Of a stretch of 64,000 bases of DNA, positions 44,662 through 53,344 are shown piece after piece. The stretch covers positions 1 through 64,000 of the forward strand of contig DATLXU010000147.1 of the NCBI GenBank assembly GCA_035575515.1, given 5' to 3'. The notes under the pieces were generated by a model, which was not told the origin of the DNA, made no database searches, and was given only the letters and a program-made list of their open reading frames with translations. A program made the translations under genes and the position numbers. This DNA comes from DATLXU01 sp035575515. GTDB taxonomy: Bacteria; Acidobacteriota; Blastocatellia; UBA7656. Position 1 is the stretch's first letter; each line of letters starts with the position of its first letter.

Positions 44662-45117
44662 TCAATCGCGAGCGCGCTCGGAGGATACGCCCGTGCTGCC
44701 GAAGCCGCCTTCGCCGCGCGCCGTCTCGTCTAATTCATCAACACGGACCAGTCGCGCCTCTTCGACTTTTTGAATGACGAGTTGCGCGATGCGGTCGCCG
44801 CGCCGTATCTGAAACGGCTCGCGCTTGTCTGTGTTGAGCATTATCACCGCTATCTCGCCGCGATAGCCCGCGTCAATGAGTCCCGGCGAGTTCACGCACT
44901 CGATGCCGTGACGCGCGGCGAGTCCGCTTCTAATCAGAACGAATCCGGCGTAGCCGCGCGGTATCGCTACGGCGATGCCTGTTGGAATCGTAGCGCGCTC
45001 GCCCGGCCCAAGCGTGAAATCAATTCGGCTCGGCAGGTCAAGTCCTGCGTCACCTTCGTGCGCGTAGCGCGGCATCGGCAGGCTTTCATCAAGCAGTTTT
45101 ATCTGTAGTTCGATCAT
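44662..45117 (-). CDS. dut: dUTP diphosphatase (dUTPase)
   Basis: 151-residue trimeric dUTPase that hydrolyses dUTP to dUMP, feeding thymidylate synthase and keeping uracil out of DNA. All five motifs are present: HEGDAGLDLPS, RSGLAARHGI, NSPGLIDAGYRGEIAV, RRGDRIAQLVI and the C-terminal P-loop-like RGEGGFGSTG. It lies 67 bp behind folA, so thyA-folA-dut form a likely dTMP operon. Confidence 0.96.
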   Translation of the reverse strand: MIELQIKLLDESLPMPRYAHEGDAGLDLPSRIDFTLGPGERATIPTGIAVAIPRGYAGFVLIRSGLAARHGIECVNSPGLIDAGYRGEIAVIMLNTDKREPFQIRRGDRIAQLVIQKVEEARLVRVDELDETARGEGGFGSTGVSSERARD

Positions 45118-45184
45118 AAGCAGAGATCAGATGTTAGCAACAGGAACCTGACTTGAATCGCTTCGGCGACGACTAGCATGACAT

Positions 45185-45688
45185 TTAGTCTCTGACATCT
45201 TTTCTAACAAGCACTTTGAAAGTGAACGGGTATTGATTCTTCTCGTCAGCCGCGTGACCTGCGCTTTCTAGTTCAATCCACTCATCACGGTTCCATTCGG
45301 GAAAGAAAGTATCGGCGGCGACTTCTGCATGAACCAGCGTCAAGTAGATTCGGTCTGCAAGGGCGAGCGCGCGCGCATAAATTTCAGCGCCGCCGCAGAT
45401 GAACGCTTCGATTTCGCCGCGCGCTCGCGCAAGATTGATCGCCTCTTCGACTGAACGGGCTATCAGGCAACCTTCCGGCCTATAGCTTTCGTTTCGAGTG
45501 ACAATGATCGTCGTTCGTCCCGGAAGCGGCTTGCCGATTGATTCAAATGTCTTTCGCCCGACGATGATGTGATGGCCCATCGTCAACTGCTTGAAGTTCT
45601 TCAGGTCGGATGACAATCGCCATGGCAGCGCGCCCGCACGGCCTATGCCGCGCCGCTCGTCCATTGCAACTATGATTGATACTTTCAA
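45185..45688 (-). CDS. folA: Dihydrofolate reductase
   Basis: 167 residues. Reduces dihydrofolate with NADPH, regenerating the cofactor oxidised by ThyA. Family motifs: IIVAMDERRGIGRAGALPWRLSSDL, GHHIIVGRKTFESIGKPLPGRTTIIVTR, FICGGAEIYARAL, and a C-terminal YPFTFKVLVR strand. The start overlaps the thyA stop by 4 nt. Its neighbours supply the full cycle dUTP to dTMP. Confidence 0.96.
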   Translation of the reverse strand: MKVSIIVAMDERRGIGRAGALPWRLSSDLKNFKQLTMGHHIIVGRKTFESIGKPLPGRTTIIVTRNESYRPEGCLIARSVEEAINLARARGEIEAFICGGAEIYARALALADRIYLTLVHAEVAADTFFPEWNRDEWIELESAGHAADEKNQYPFTFKVLVRKDVRD

Positions 45689-47046
45689 ATCGCGACCTCC
45701 GCTTTGATGTGCGGGTGCGCGTTGTAGCCGACTAGCTCGAAGTCTTCGTACCGAAAATCGAAGATGGATTTGATCTGCGGGTTGAGCTTCATCTGCGGAA
45801 GCTTTAACGGCTCGCGCGTGAGCTGCAATCGCGCTTGTTCCAGGTGATTCGAATACAAATGCGCGTCTCCGAGCGTGTGGATGAACTCGAACGGCTCAAG
45901 CTCGCATACCTGAGCAATCATCATCGTAAGCAGCGCATACGATGCTATGTTGAAAGGCACGCCAAGAAAAATATCCGCCGAGCGTTGATACATCTGGCAC
46001 GAGAGCCTACCCTGCGCGACATAGAATTGAAACATCGTGTGGCATGGCATCAGCCGCATCTTATCAAGCTCGCCCACGTTCCACGCGCTGACGATTATCC
46101 GACGAGAATCAGGATTGTGTTTGATTTGTGCAATTACTTGTTTGATCTGATCGTATATTCTGATTCTCGGTATGCTGCCCCCTTGCATTTCAAACGTTTT
46201 AAATGACCACCCGTTATGCTGGTCTCTTTCTCCGCGAATGCACTTGTAGACTGTGGATTCATCCAGGTTGTAGTCTTGGCACAGTCCAGCGATGTCCATT
46301 GTGACAACACGGTCCCCCCATGGGCTTTGAGCCAGAACAACGCGCCCGCGCCTGGTATTAAGATTTTGCTCCTTTCGCGTCAGCCAGATGCAGGTTTGTG
46401 GACTGTATTTGTTCGTCGCGTAATAGTCCTTGTCCAACTCGTACTCGTCGGGATATTCCAGCTTGAGCAGCCCATTTGGCAAATGTGGGGCATCGGACAA
46501 AAAGTTGTTGAAGTTGTGCCACCGTTCATCTACAAAAACTCCCCGCCCGCCATACTCAGCGTAATGCTTGCGGGAAGGGTCATAACAGCGATGAAGCATT
46601 TCATTCCAGGTGCTATAGAGCTTGCGCGTCAGGTCACTTTCATTGCGTCGCTCAGTAGAATAGCCAACGCCTGCTACTAATTCGTTCTTCAGCGTCACCG
46701 GTGGCGGCTCAAAAAAAGTTGGAACAATAAATTCTACCTGCTCCCACCTGCGCCATTGCTTTCCGTAGATTGGTCCTAGCGAACCATCCCTGCGCGCCCA
46801 TTCTCGCCAGATAGTGACTCCATATTTTTCAAGGCTGTTATTATTCGTTTCCCCGCGCAAAAACCACAGCAACTCGTGGATGATTGATTTGATGTGCAGC
46901 TTCTTTGTTGTGAGCAGCGGAAAGCCTTCGCGCAGATCGAATCGCATCTGATAGCCGAAGACCGAAAGTGTGCCCGTGCCAGTGCGATCCTGCTTGGGCG
47001 TTCCGCGCTCAAGCACGTATCTCATCAAATCGAGGTATTGTCTCAT
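45685..47046 (-). CDS. thyA: Thymidylate synthase interrupted by a 190-residue in-frame insert
   Basis: 453 residues, against 264 in E. coli ThyA. Makes dTMP from dUMP with methylene-THF. The core is complete: QDRTGTGTLSVFGYQMRFDL, IIHELLWFLRG, DSRRIIVSAWNVGELDKM, MPCHTMFQFYV (catalytic Cys335), QRSADIFLGVPFNIASYALL, GDAHLYSNH. After YGKQWRRWE (residue 102) an insert of about 190 residues (to about 291) precedes IRIYDQIKQVIAQ. It contains LYSTWNEMLHRCYDPSRKHY, AEYGGRGVFVDERWHNFNNF, SPQTCIWLTRKEQNLNTRR and a terminal helix-turn-helix-like VTMDIAGLCQDYNLDESTVY then CIRGERDQHNGWSF. These resemble phage-associated and NUMOD-type DNA-binding modules of homing endonucleases. No intein end motifs are visible. 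Overlaps folA by 4 nt. Confidence 0.93.
   Translation of the reverse strand: MRQYLDLMRYVLERGTPKQDRTGTGTLSVFGYQMRFDLREGFPLLTTKKLHIKSIIHELLWFLRGETNNNSLEKYGVTIWREWARRDGSLGPIYGKQWRRWEQVEFIVPTFFEPPPVTLKNELVAGVGYSTERRNESDLTRKLYSTWNEMLHRCYDPSRKHYAEYGGRGVFVDERWHNFNNFLSDAPHLPNGLLKLEYPDEYELDKDYYATNKYSPQTCIWLTRKEQNLNTRRGRVVLAQSPWGDRVVTMDIAGLCQDYNLDESTVYKCIRGERDQHNGWSFKTFEMQGGSIPRIRIYDQIKQVIAQIKHNPDSRRIIVSAWNVGELDKMRLMPCHTMFQFYVAQGRLSCQMYQRSADIFLGVPFNIASYALLTMMIAQVCELEPFEFIHTLGDAHLYSNHLEQARLQLTREPLKLPQMKLNPQIKSIFDFRYEDFELVGYNAHPHIKAEVAI
46174..46743 (-). other. Foreign-looking insert within thyA (homing-endonuclease-like module)
   Basis: 570 nt in frame on both sides, placed in the surface loop between TrpRxTrp and the Ile-Asp-Gln-Ile helix, where Lactobacillus ThyA also has a natural insertion of about 50 residues. 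Base use is visibly less GC-rich than the thyA halves, with AT runs such as ACAATAAATTCTACC. The matching protein pattern (YGGRG...W...F, then Y-S-P-x-T-C-x-W-x-T-x-K-E-Q-x-x-N) is widespread in phage proteins. Confidence 0.75.
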
Positions 47047-47278
47047 CGTCGCGCTTCCTAATAGTTTGCCAGCCGGATGAGCAACCAGTCGGCAAGATTA
47101 GTTTCAACACTATTGATAGCAAAGCCATGCAAGCGCCGCTATTTTCTCAATCCGCCGCGAATCTTTCAACACGGCTGCGGGTGGTCATTCTCGTTTCGAG
47201 CGTTTATATTTTTCCTTGAAGCGGAAAATGCTAATCAAAGGGCGCTTGTTGAGACTTTGGCAAACAGAGGTGACGACA

Positions 47279-47512
47279 ATGGCAAAATGTGAAGTCTGCG
47301 GCAATGACTACGACAAGTCCTTTGAGGTTGTGGCGGCTGGCAATCGGCACACGTTCGACAGTTTCGAGTGCGCGATTCACGCGCTCGCTCCAGTGTGCGA
47401 GCATTGCGGGTGCAAGATCGTAGGGCACGGCATCGAAGCCAACGGAAAATTCTTCTGCTGCGCCAACTGCGCTCGTCAAACAGGAGTGCGCGCGGCTCAC
47501 GATAGAATTTGA
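47279..47512 (+). CDS. Small Cys-rich zinc-binding protein
   Basis: 77 residues from ATG 47279, preceded by AGAGGTGACGACA; a longer in-frame start lacks a site. Pairs CEVCGNDYD, FECAIHAL, CEHCGCKIVGHGIE and CCANCARQ can bind zinc, in two ribbon-like units. A comparable small protein is common in Actinobacteria and others, sometimes labelled metallothionein-like, without a proven role. The next gene runs on the same strand after a palindromic element. Confidence 0.78.
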   Translation: MAKCEVCGNDYDKSFEVVAAGNRHTFDSFECAIHALAPVCEHCGCKIVGHGIEANGKFFCCANCARQTGVRAAHDRI

Positions 47513-47790
47513 TTTCGGCAGAGCCGCAAGCGCAGCCGATACTCTGTAGAAAGATTCTGAAAAGTCCCGTTTGGGACGAGATATTTATAGCAACAGAGCG
47601 CCTGATGAGTTCAAGCCGTAAAGGGCGACATAAACATTTCGCTCCTAAAGGAGCTTGGTTCTTTGTTGAACACTGTTGCTATAAATATCTCGCTCATCGC
47701 GAAGCTAACTTTTCAGAGATGATCAATCTGGACAACGGGCGGCTTGCAATCAAAAAACGAATATTAGCATTTCGCCGCTGGACGGTCGGC
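47513..47790. other. Intergenic region with long palindromic element (47578-47693)
   Basis: CGAGATATTTATAGCAACAG (47578-47597) and CTGTTGCTATAAATATCTCG (47674-47693) are perfect 20-bp complements around a 76-nt centre that itself folds (CTCC-TAAA-GGAG at 47643-47654). The reading frame of the next gene stays open through it, but the encoded peptide has no family similarity, so translation probably starts later. Confidence 0.6.
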
Positions 47791-49278
47791 GCGATGGCTG
47801 CTCGGCAAAGGATAACTCCGCGAGCGAAGCTCATCATTGCGCTTTCAATCTTCCTGCTGGCTTTTGCGGTGCGCTCGCTCCACGCGGTTGATCTCGCGCC
47901 GCAGATGTACACGAGCGAGCAGCCCTTCAACGGGCTGACTGAAAATTACGATCTGCGCGCCGTCTCTATCACGAACGGCGAGGGCTTGCTCGGCCCGTAC
48001 AACATTGATCCTTCAGATACGCGATGGCTCGGGCAAGCGCCCGGCTATTCGATATTCTTGAGCGCGGTCTATTCTACGCTCGGAAGGAATTTCTTCACGG
48101 CGCAGCTCGTTCACAACATCCTCAACTCGTTTTCCGCCGTGTTGATATTCTTGATTGCAGGCTCGCTCATAAGCTGGCGCGTCGGCGGCTTATCAGGAAT
48201 ACTTGCCGCGCTCTCACATCATCTCGCGCACATATCGAATTTCATTCTGCCCGACGCTTTATGCGCGCTTCCCATCCTTGCGGCGATTTATCTGCTCGTC
48301 GCATCCCGTCGCGCGCGGCATACTTACTTGCTCTATGCGGCGGCAGGCGCGATGATTGGCCTTGCGTCATGGCTTCGCGCGCAGGCGATGCTGATGGGAT
48401 TATTTTTCGCCGCGATGATTTTCATAATCTCAGCACGACGACTTAGCGTGTTGAAGCGCGGCCTCGTGATGGCAATGATCTCGCTCGCCGCGATTGCGCC
48501 TATCACGATTCGCAACTACGCGGTCTATGGCGAGTTCCTTCCGATTCAGATTGGCACGGGGTTGAATCTATGTGAAGGCATTGCAGACGCAAGCGGCGAC
48601 CGCTTCGGAGCCGTTAAGACTGATATGGAAGTCGCGCGACAGGAAGCCGACTTTTACAACGACCCGCGCTACGCCCAATCATGGACCGCGCCCGACGGCA
48701 TAAAGCGCGACCGCGACAGAACACGCAGAAGCCTCGAAATAATCTTCAGCCATCCACTCTGGTACGCGGGCGTGATGCTTGATCGTTGCGGCGAGATGTT
48801 GAAATACTCAGCGCATGCGCCGCTCGTTTATAGAATCGAAGAGGCGAAAGCTGCGCAACGCGTTCTGCCCGTGAAGCGCAACTGGAGAAGCATTTCGTCG
48901 GACGAATCGGCGCTGGCTGTTGGCCGAAGCATCTTCTGGCTGCGGCCCGTCGTCAGAGCAATGCAGCGAATAACGAAAGAGACTATGACTCCGTTCATCA
49001 TCATTGGCGCGGTCATTTTGTTTATCGTCAGTCTCAGGCGAGCGTTATTTATCTCGATTGTGCCGCTTTACTACTTTCTGTTTCAGTCGGCAATGCACAC
49101 GGAGTTTCGCTACACGCTGCCGATGCAGTATTTCGTATTCGTGTTCGCCGCCGTATTGTGGGTGTTGATCGGCGCAGGTATTTCGAGGGGAATTAAACGC
49201 GCTTTCAACAGTCCGTCTCTTGCAGAGACGCCGCAGGCGCAGAGTGCCGCAGAAGCTTCCCGCATAACTCACTACTGA
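47791..49278 (+). CDS. Polytopic glycosyltransferase-like membrane protein (GT39-type)
   Basis: 495 residues from the preferred ATG 47791 (another at 47719 is possible; no strong ribosome site for either). About ten membrane helices: LIIALSIFLLAFAVRSLHAV, AVLIFLIAGSLIS, LSGILAALSHHLAHISNFI, LYAAAGAMIGLASWLRAQAM, FIIIGAVILFIVSLRRALF and others. Dolichyl-phosphate-mannose-like glycosyltransferases show this layout, with the first periplasmic loop here containing ENYDLRAVSI and GLLGPYNIDPSDTRWLGQAPGYSI. The C-terminal tail includes sequence like the dispersed CGCAGAG repeats. Acceptor and sugar are unknown. Confidence 0.75.
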   Translation, partial: AMAARQRITPRAKLIIALSIFLLAFAVRSLHAVDLAPQMYTSEQPFNGLTENYDLRAVSITNGEGLLGPYNIDPSDTRWLGQAPGYSIFLSAVYSTLGRNFFTAQLVHNILNSFSAVLIFLIAGSLISWRVGGLSGILAALSHHLAHISNFILPDALCALPILAAIYLLVASRRARHTYLLYAAAGAMIGLASWLRAQAMLMGLFFAAMIFIISARRLSVLKRGLVMAMISLAAIAPITIRNYAVYGEFLPIQIGTGLNLCEGIADASGDRFGAVKTDMEVARQEADFYNDPRYAQSWTAPDGIKRDRDRTRRSLEIIFSHPLWYAGVMLDRCGEMLKYSAHAPLVYRIEEAKAAQRVLPVKRNWRSISSDESALAVGRSIFWLRPVVRAMQRITKETMTPFIIIGAVILFIVSLRRALFISIVPLYYFLFQSAMHTEFRYTLPMQYFVFVFAAVLWVLIGAGISRGIKRAFNSPSLAETPQAQSAAEASRITHY

Positions 49279-50114
49279 ATAACAAGCTCGTAGCTGCAAA
49301 TTGTGATCTTATCGCCGGGCTTCACCTGAGCGCTTTCGCCATTAAGTATCTCGCGGCCATCGCTGAGCGCAATTGCATTTGCCCCTTTACAAGCGATTGT
49401 GAATTCGCCGTCGCCTGTCTTCGTCAAAACGGCGTGTTGACGGCTCACTTCGAGGTCGCCTTCAAGTCGAAGGTCAACCGCAACGCGACTCGATCCGCGA
49501 CCTATCGTGATCTCGTCTTTGAAGAAAGGTCGAATATCAGGCGGGGCCGTATCGCCGCCCGGAACGTTGCGCTTCACCTCAATTGAAAAAGTCGGCTCCA
49601 CATTTTTTCGCGGGCGCACTATCGTAGCCTCGTCTTCGCGCTCTTCAGCAATGGTCGGCACGCCTGCCGTTGCAGGCTGTGGTCGCTTACGCGGGGTTAC
49701 CATTGTCTTTTGCGCTTCGGTGTCCCAGACATGCTGCACGCGGAAATGGCCCTGCTCTAAATTCGGGTCGACGCGAAGCTCGACCGTAAGCGTCTTGGTC
49801 TGAAACTCGTTGTCGCCCGCAAGCTCTTTCGCGCGCTCTGATAAAACATAAAAAAGCCCGCGCTCAAGCCCCTCGCGTTTTTCACCCTGCCACTCCGCAT
49901 CGTCTGCGGTGCTCAAAAAAACTATGTACTCGCGCGGCACATAGGTAGGCCCGCCCGGAGGCGTGAACATCTCGCGCTGCATGACCTGTTCGATCTCGCG
50001 CGCGACCGCTACAAGGAAATCATCCCACCTCGAGCGCGGGTGCGGCTGCCCCTGCTCGTCCAAATCCTCTTCACCATCAATCCACTTCCTGAGACGCTCA
50101 AAGAATCCCATCAC
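49272..50114 (-). CDS. FHA-domain protein with N-terminal DUF3662-like region (FhaA-like)
   Basis: 280 residues. The N-terminal part (MGFFERLRKWIDGEE ... LAVAREIEQVMQREMF) and its following beta-strands resemble DUF3662 of FhaA. A linker rich in Arg/Pro/Glu contains Thr (EDEATIVRPRKN, MVTPRKR) that kinases could phosphorylate. The C-terminal FHA domain (ITIGRGSSRVAVDLRLEGDLEVSRQHAVL) binds phospho-Thr through Arg and Ser-Arg-His. It ends a three-gene cluster with the PP2C phosphatase and the Ser/Thr kinase. Its 3' end overlaps the convergent glycosyltransferase by 7 nt. Confidence 0.88.
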   Translation of the reverse strand: MMGFFERLRKWIDGEEDLDEQGQPHPRSRWDDFLVAVAREIEQVMQREMFTPPGGPTYVPREYIVFLSTADDAEWQGEKREGLERGLFYVLSERAKELAGDNEFQTKTLTVELRVDPNLEQGHFRVQHVWDTEAQKTMVTPRKRPQPATAGVPTIAEEREDEATIVRPRKNVEPTFSIEVKRNVPGGDTAPPDIRPFFKDEITIGRGSSRVAVDLRLEGDLEVSRQHAVLTKTGDGEFTIACKGANAIALSDGREILNGESAQVKPGDKITICSYELVIQ

Positions 50115-50126
50115 TATCTCCCATCC

Positions 50127-50201
50127 GATTTTAGATTTTAGATTGAAAGAAAATTCTAAGATGGCGGCTTCAGCCGCTCACGATAATCCAAAATCCAAAA
50201 T
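50127..50201. repeat. Heptamer repeats GATTTTA and AATCCAA
   Basis: GATTTTA repeats at 50127-50144 and AATCCAA at 50184-50201, between the FHA and kinase genes. The two are roughly complementary, so the transcript can form a hairpin. Confidence 0.6.
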
Positions 50202-50215
50202 CATCGAACTCTCCA

Positions 50216-51730
50216 TCAATCAAACTTAATGAACTCACTCTTCACCCATCCGCTGTCAGGAGCATTGTCGGGTTTGCCGCCGCTCCACTCAATCACTTCA
50301 ACCCTCGACCAGTTGCCGCTCGTTTCAACGACACGCACGCGCGACCCCCTTGGTAAAACCGTAAGCACCACGCCGTTCGGCCCGCCGCGCAGGTTGACGC
50401 TCGTGTCGGCAATGACTCCCGACCGGCGATCAGAACCGAACAGGCCGGGCAGCGAAGCGTTCTTGCCGGAAAAATGATAGTAGGTTGATATGGCAAGCCC
50501 TATCAACGCGAATAGTAAAAATACTATGAATGCGCGGCGCAGCCATTCGGTCCCGATGCTCTCTCGCAAATTATCCAGGAAAGACCGCTCCGGCTTCGGG
50601 GCCGCGCGCTGTATGCGAGGCGCTGGCTGTTGACTGATGATGATTGGTGCGGGGGTCTCAGTATGAACATCAATCGTATCAACTCCCTGTCCCGCGACCA
50701 CTGGCCGCTGCCGCCTGTGCTCCGGCAACTCGACAACGATGCGCGCCTTCTGCGGGCGCGCATCGAGCGGCGCGCTCGTGAGCGTTTGGAAATTAGGTCG
50801 CGCCGCCGCGCGCTCAACCGCGCTTGCTTCTTTTAATCGAGCGCGAACAACCGTTGCTTCGTCTTCCTGGCCCGCCATCGGCACTCGCGCAAACTCTTCC
50901 CAGAACTCTTGAACAGTTTGATAGCGATTCGCGACGCGCGTTGAGGTGGCGCGGCGAAGCACAGTGAGCAACTCGTCGCCCCACACTTGGCTCGCAAGCT
51001 CCGCTGGCAGCTCAGTGATTGGCTCGCGCGAAAACTGGCGAGGCGCGCGGCCCGTCATCGCAGTGTAGACAGTTTTGGCAAGCGAATAGATATCAGCCGA
51101 AGGAGTCAGCTTTTCATTAAGCCCTTCAACAGGGCTATCGGGATGATGCTCAGGCGGCGCATAGACGTTCGTGCCGACGCGCGTGATCTCATCCGCCTCG
51201 CCTGTCGTAAGTTTCGCAACGCCGAAGTCGGCAATCTTAACGGTGCGATGGTCTGCCGAAAGCAGCAGATTGTTCGGCTTGATGTCGCGATGAATGACAC
51301 CGCGAGAGTGCGCGTGCGCGAGAGCTTCGGCCACCTGCTTAAAGTAGAACAAAGCGTCGTTGAGCGTGAGTGGCCGCTTGCGGCAGAGCGAGAGCAAATC
51401 GCCGCCGGGCATGTATTCGAGCACGAGGTAATGAAACGGCGTGCCCGCGAGGTCCGCCGCTGTGCCGTGACCGAGTCGGCGAATGATGTGCGGGTGGCGA
51501 ACTTTATCTAAAGCAATTGCTTCGTTCTGAAAATTCTCGACGAGCGTCTGCTCAAGCTCAGGGTCGGGCGTGCCTTGAAGCGATGTGTTGAGAGCTTTGA
51601 TGATGACAGGCTCGCCTTCGCGCTGCTGGTCGTAAGCGAGAAAGATTTCGGCATAGCTGCCGCGATCAAGACACCGCTCGACGAGGTAGCGATCATCAAC
51701 TATGCTGTTTTCCAATCTAAGTTCCGGCAC
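50216..51730 (-). CDS. Membrane Ser/Thr protein kinase with extracytoplasmic SH3 domain
   Basis: 504 residues. The N-terminal kinase domain is complete: Gly loop LDRGSYAEIF, VAIK-equivalent PVIIKAL, HRDIKPNNLLL catalytic loop, IADFGVAKL activation segment and a Pro-Pro-Glu motif. A juxtamembrane stretch rich in Arg/Pro precedes one helix (IVFLLFALIGLAISTYYHF). The extracytoplasmic end is an SH3b-like domain (SVNLRGGPNGVVLTVLPRGSRVRVVE ... WVKSEFIKFD) that may bind cell-wall material. It lacks PASTA repeats. Partners are the adjacent PP2C phosphatase and FHA protein. Confidence 0.93.
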   Translation of the reverse strand: MPELRLENSIVDDRYLVERCLDRGSYAEIFLAYDQQREGEPVIIKALNTSLQGTPDPELEQTLVENFQNEAIALDKVRHPHIIRRLGHGTAADLAGTPFHYLVLEYMPGGDLLSLCRKRPLTLNDALFYFKQVAEALAHAHSRGVIHRDIKPNNLLLSADHRTVKIADFGVAKLTTGEADEITRVGTNVYAPPEHHPDSPVEGLNEKLTPSADIYSLAKTVYTAMTGRAPRQFSREPITELPAELASQVWGDELLTVLRRATSTRVANRYQTVQEFWEEFARVPMAGQEDEATVVRARLKEASAVERAAARPNFQTLTSAPLDARPQKARIVVELPEHRRQRPVVAGQGVDTIDVHTETPAPIIISQQPAPRIQRAAPKPERSFLDNLRESIGTEWLRRAFIVFLLFALIGLAISTYYHFSGKNASLPGLFGSDRRSGVIADTSVNLRGGPNGVVLTVLPRGSRVRVVETSGNWSRVEVIEWSGGKPDNAPDSGWVKSEFIKFD

Positions 51731-51747
51731 TTCTTTTTCAGTCCCGA

Positions 51748-53169
51748 TTATCGCCCGACTGAATTCGCATTCGCAGCTTGCTTGCGTCGTTCTTCGCTGT
51801 AGCGGGCGAGCATCTGCGCGGCCTTCGCTCTTTCGCCCATCGCTTCATACGCTGCAGCCGCTTGAATGTATGCATCGAGTTTCGCGGGTTCATTCGCAAT
51901 CGCTTCTTCAAAACTTTTCGCCGCGCCCGTAAAATCGCGCTGCTCAAGCTGCGCGCGGCCAAGCCAGTAACGGGCGTCCGCGTTTTGCGGCTCGCGACTC
52001 AGCAATGATTCGAACTGCGCACGAGCGGTTTGATAGTCGCCGCGCTCGAAAGCCTCGCGCCCAATTTGAAACGGGCCGGGCGACACGGCGTCTCCATCAG
52101 ACGCTTGCCTGCTCACAAAGTCTGACGCGCGCAAGCCCGCATAGAAAGCCGCCGCCACAACGACGAGCGCCGCGAGCGCCCATATAATTTTTCTTGAAGA
52201 AGGAACGCTCGCCTGAGCGCCCGCAAGCGACGCGCGAGCGCGCGTGGCCTGACGGTCAAGCTGGCGCGTTGCCTCATCATTCACATCCGCAGCGCGGGCG
52301 CGTCGCTGTCTGCCAAATTCAACTTGAATGCGCCCACCGCGCGCCGCAGCCTGCGCCGTCGAAGCCTCTGCCGCTTGCGCGCCGACCGCTCTATTTTGCT
52401 GGCCGGGCAATCCATCTTCAATCGCAAGCACAGCCGTTTGCCGCGCGCGGCCAATCTGCACGACAACCGCCGTGAGGTTGTCGTCAGCGCCGCGCTCGTG
52501 AACTATTCGCTTTAACTCATCGGCTGCGCGCTGCGGGTCTTTGTTTTCGGCAAGCACGCGGGCAATCTCTTCGTCCGACATGTGGCGATAGATTCCGTCG
52601 CTGCATAAAAGGAATCGCGCGCCGTCGCGCGCCTTTATAGTTTTAATCTCGACATCAACATCAGGTTCAACGCCGAGCGCGCGGTTTATCACATTGCGCT
52701 GCTCCGCCTCAGCCGCTTTATCGCTTGCGACGCGGCCCGCGCGTATGTCGTCGTTGAGGTCTGTGTGATCAATCGTCTCGCGATAAAATCGCCCGTTCTC
52801 CAGACGATAAACTCGACTGTCGCCGACGTGAGCGATGGTCGCGCGGTCGCCTTCGATGTGAAGCAGCGCGACCGTTGTGGCCATCGTCTTTAGCGACGAA
52901 TCGCTTTCGGCCATTTCGAAGATGTCGCGGTTGGCGAATTGAATCGCGCGGCGGATCAACTCTTCAGAGCTTTCGGCTGAGTCATGCGTGAGAGCTTCTT
53001 CGATGGTTTCAGCGGCGGTCTGGCTTGCGACTTCGCCCGCGCGCTGGCCGCCCACGCCATCGAAGACGGCGAAAAGCCCCCGCTCCGCAATCGCAAGATA
53101 ACGGTCTTCGTTGACAGGCCTGCGCGGGTTTAACCCTCTGTCGCAAACGACGCCTGCTTTAAGCTCCAT
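51748..53169 (-). CDS. PP2C-family Ser/Thr phosphatase with TPR tail
   Basis: 473 residues from ATG 53169 (CGGAGA upstream). The N-terminal PP2C domain contains NEDRYLAI, AVFDGVGGQRAGEVAS (metal Asp), TIAHVGDSRVYRL, LCSDGIYRHMSDEEI and GADDNLTAVVVQIG. Then come a long Arg/Ala-rich linker, a membrane helix (WALAALVVVAAAFYAGLRA) and TPR-like repeats (DYQTARAQFESLLSREPQNADA). It would reverse phosphorylation by the neighbouring kinase, 17 bp away. The TPR end may place it in a complex. Confidence 0.93.
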   Translation of the reverse strand: MELKAGVVCDRGLNPRRPVNEDRYLAIAERGLFAVFDGVGGQRAGEVASQTAAETIEEALTHDSAESSEELIRRAIQFANRDIFEMAESDSSLKTMATTVALLHIEGDRATIAHVGDSRVYRLENGRFYRETIDHTDLNDDIRAGRVASDKAAEAEQRNVINRALGVEPDVDVEIKTIKARDGARFLLCSDGIYRHMSDEEIARVLAENKDPQRAADELKRIVHERGADDNLTAVVVQIGRARQTAVLAIEDGLPGQQNRAVGAQAAEASTAQAAARGGRIQVEFGRQRRARAADVNDEATRQLDRQATRARASLAGAQASVPSSRKIIWALAALVVVAAAFYAGLRASDFVSRQASDGDAVSPGPFQIGREAFERGDYQTARAQFESLLSREPQNADARYWLGRAQLEQRDFTGAAKSFEEAIANEPAKLDAYIQAAAAYEAMGERAKAAQMLARYSEERRKQAANANSVGR

Positions 53170-53344
53170 AGCATCTCCGTTGGATTGCCGTTGCAATCGC
53201 CCGGCTTGATCGCCTGCGCCCCACAACCTTGGGATATTCTAGCATTACCGCGCGCGGTGAACGAAACAGGTTGAATGAACAGCAACAGTTCGATTCGTCT
53301 CTGTGGCTTTGCCTTTTGCCTGTTGGATTCGTTAGCCTTTTTGT

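Noticed and set aside
46174..46743. Classical intein in thyA
   Set aside because: The insert does not begin with Cys/Ser after the junction and lacks a His-Asn-Cys/Ser/Thr end; no A, B, F or G block is recognisable.
46174..46743. Group I intron in thyA
   Set aside because: The frame stays open through both junctions and no conserved P, Q, R, S core was recognised by eye; an RNA-structure search would be decisive.
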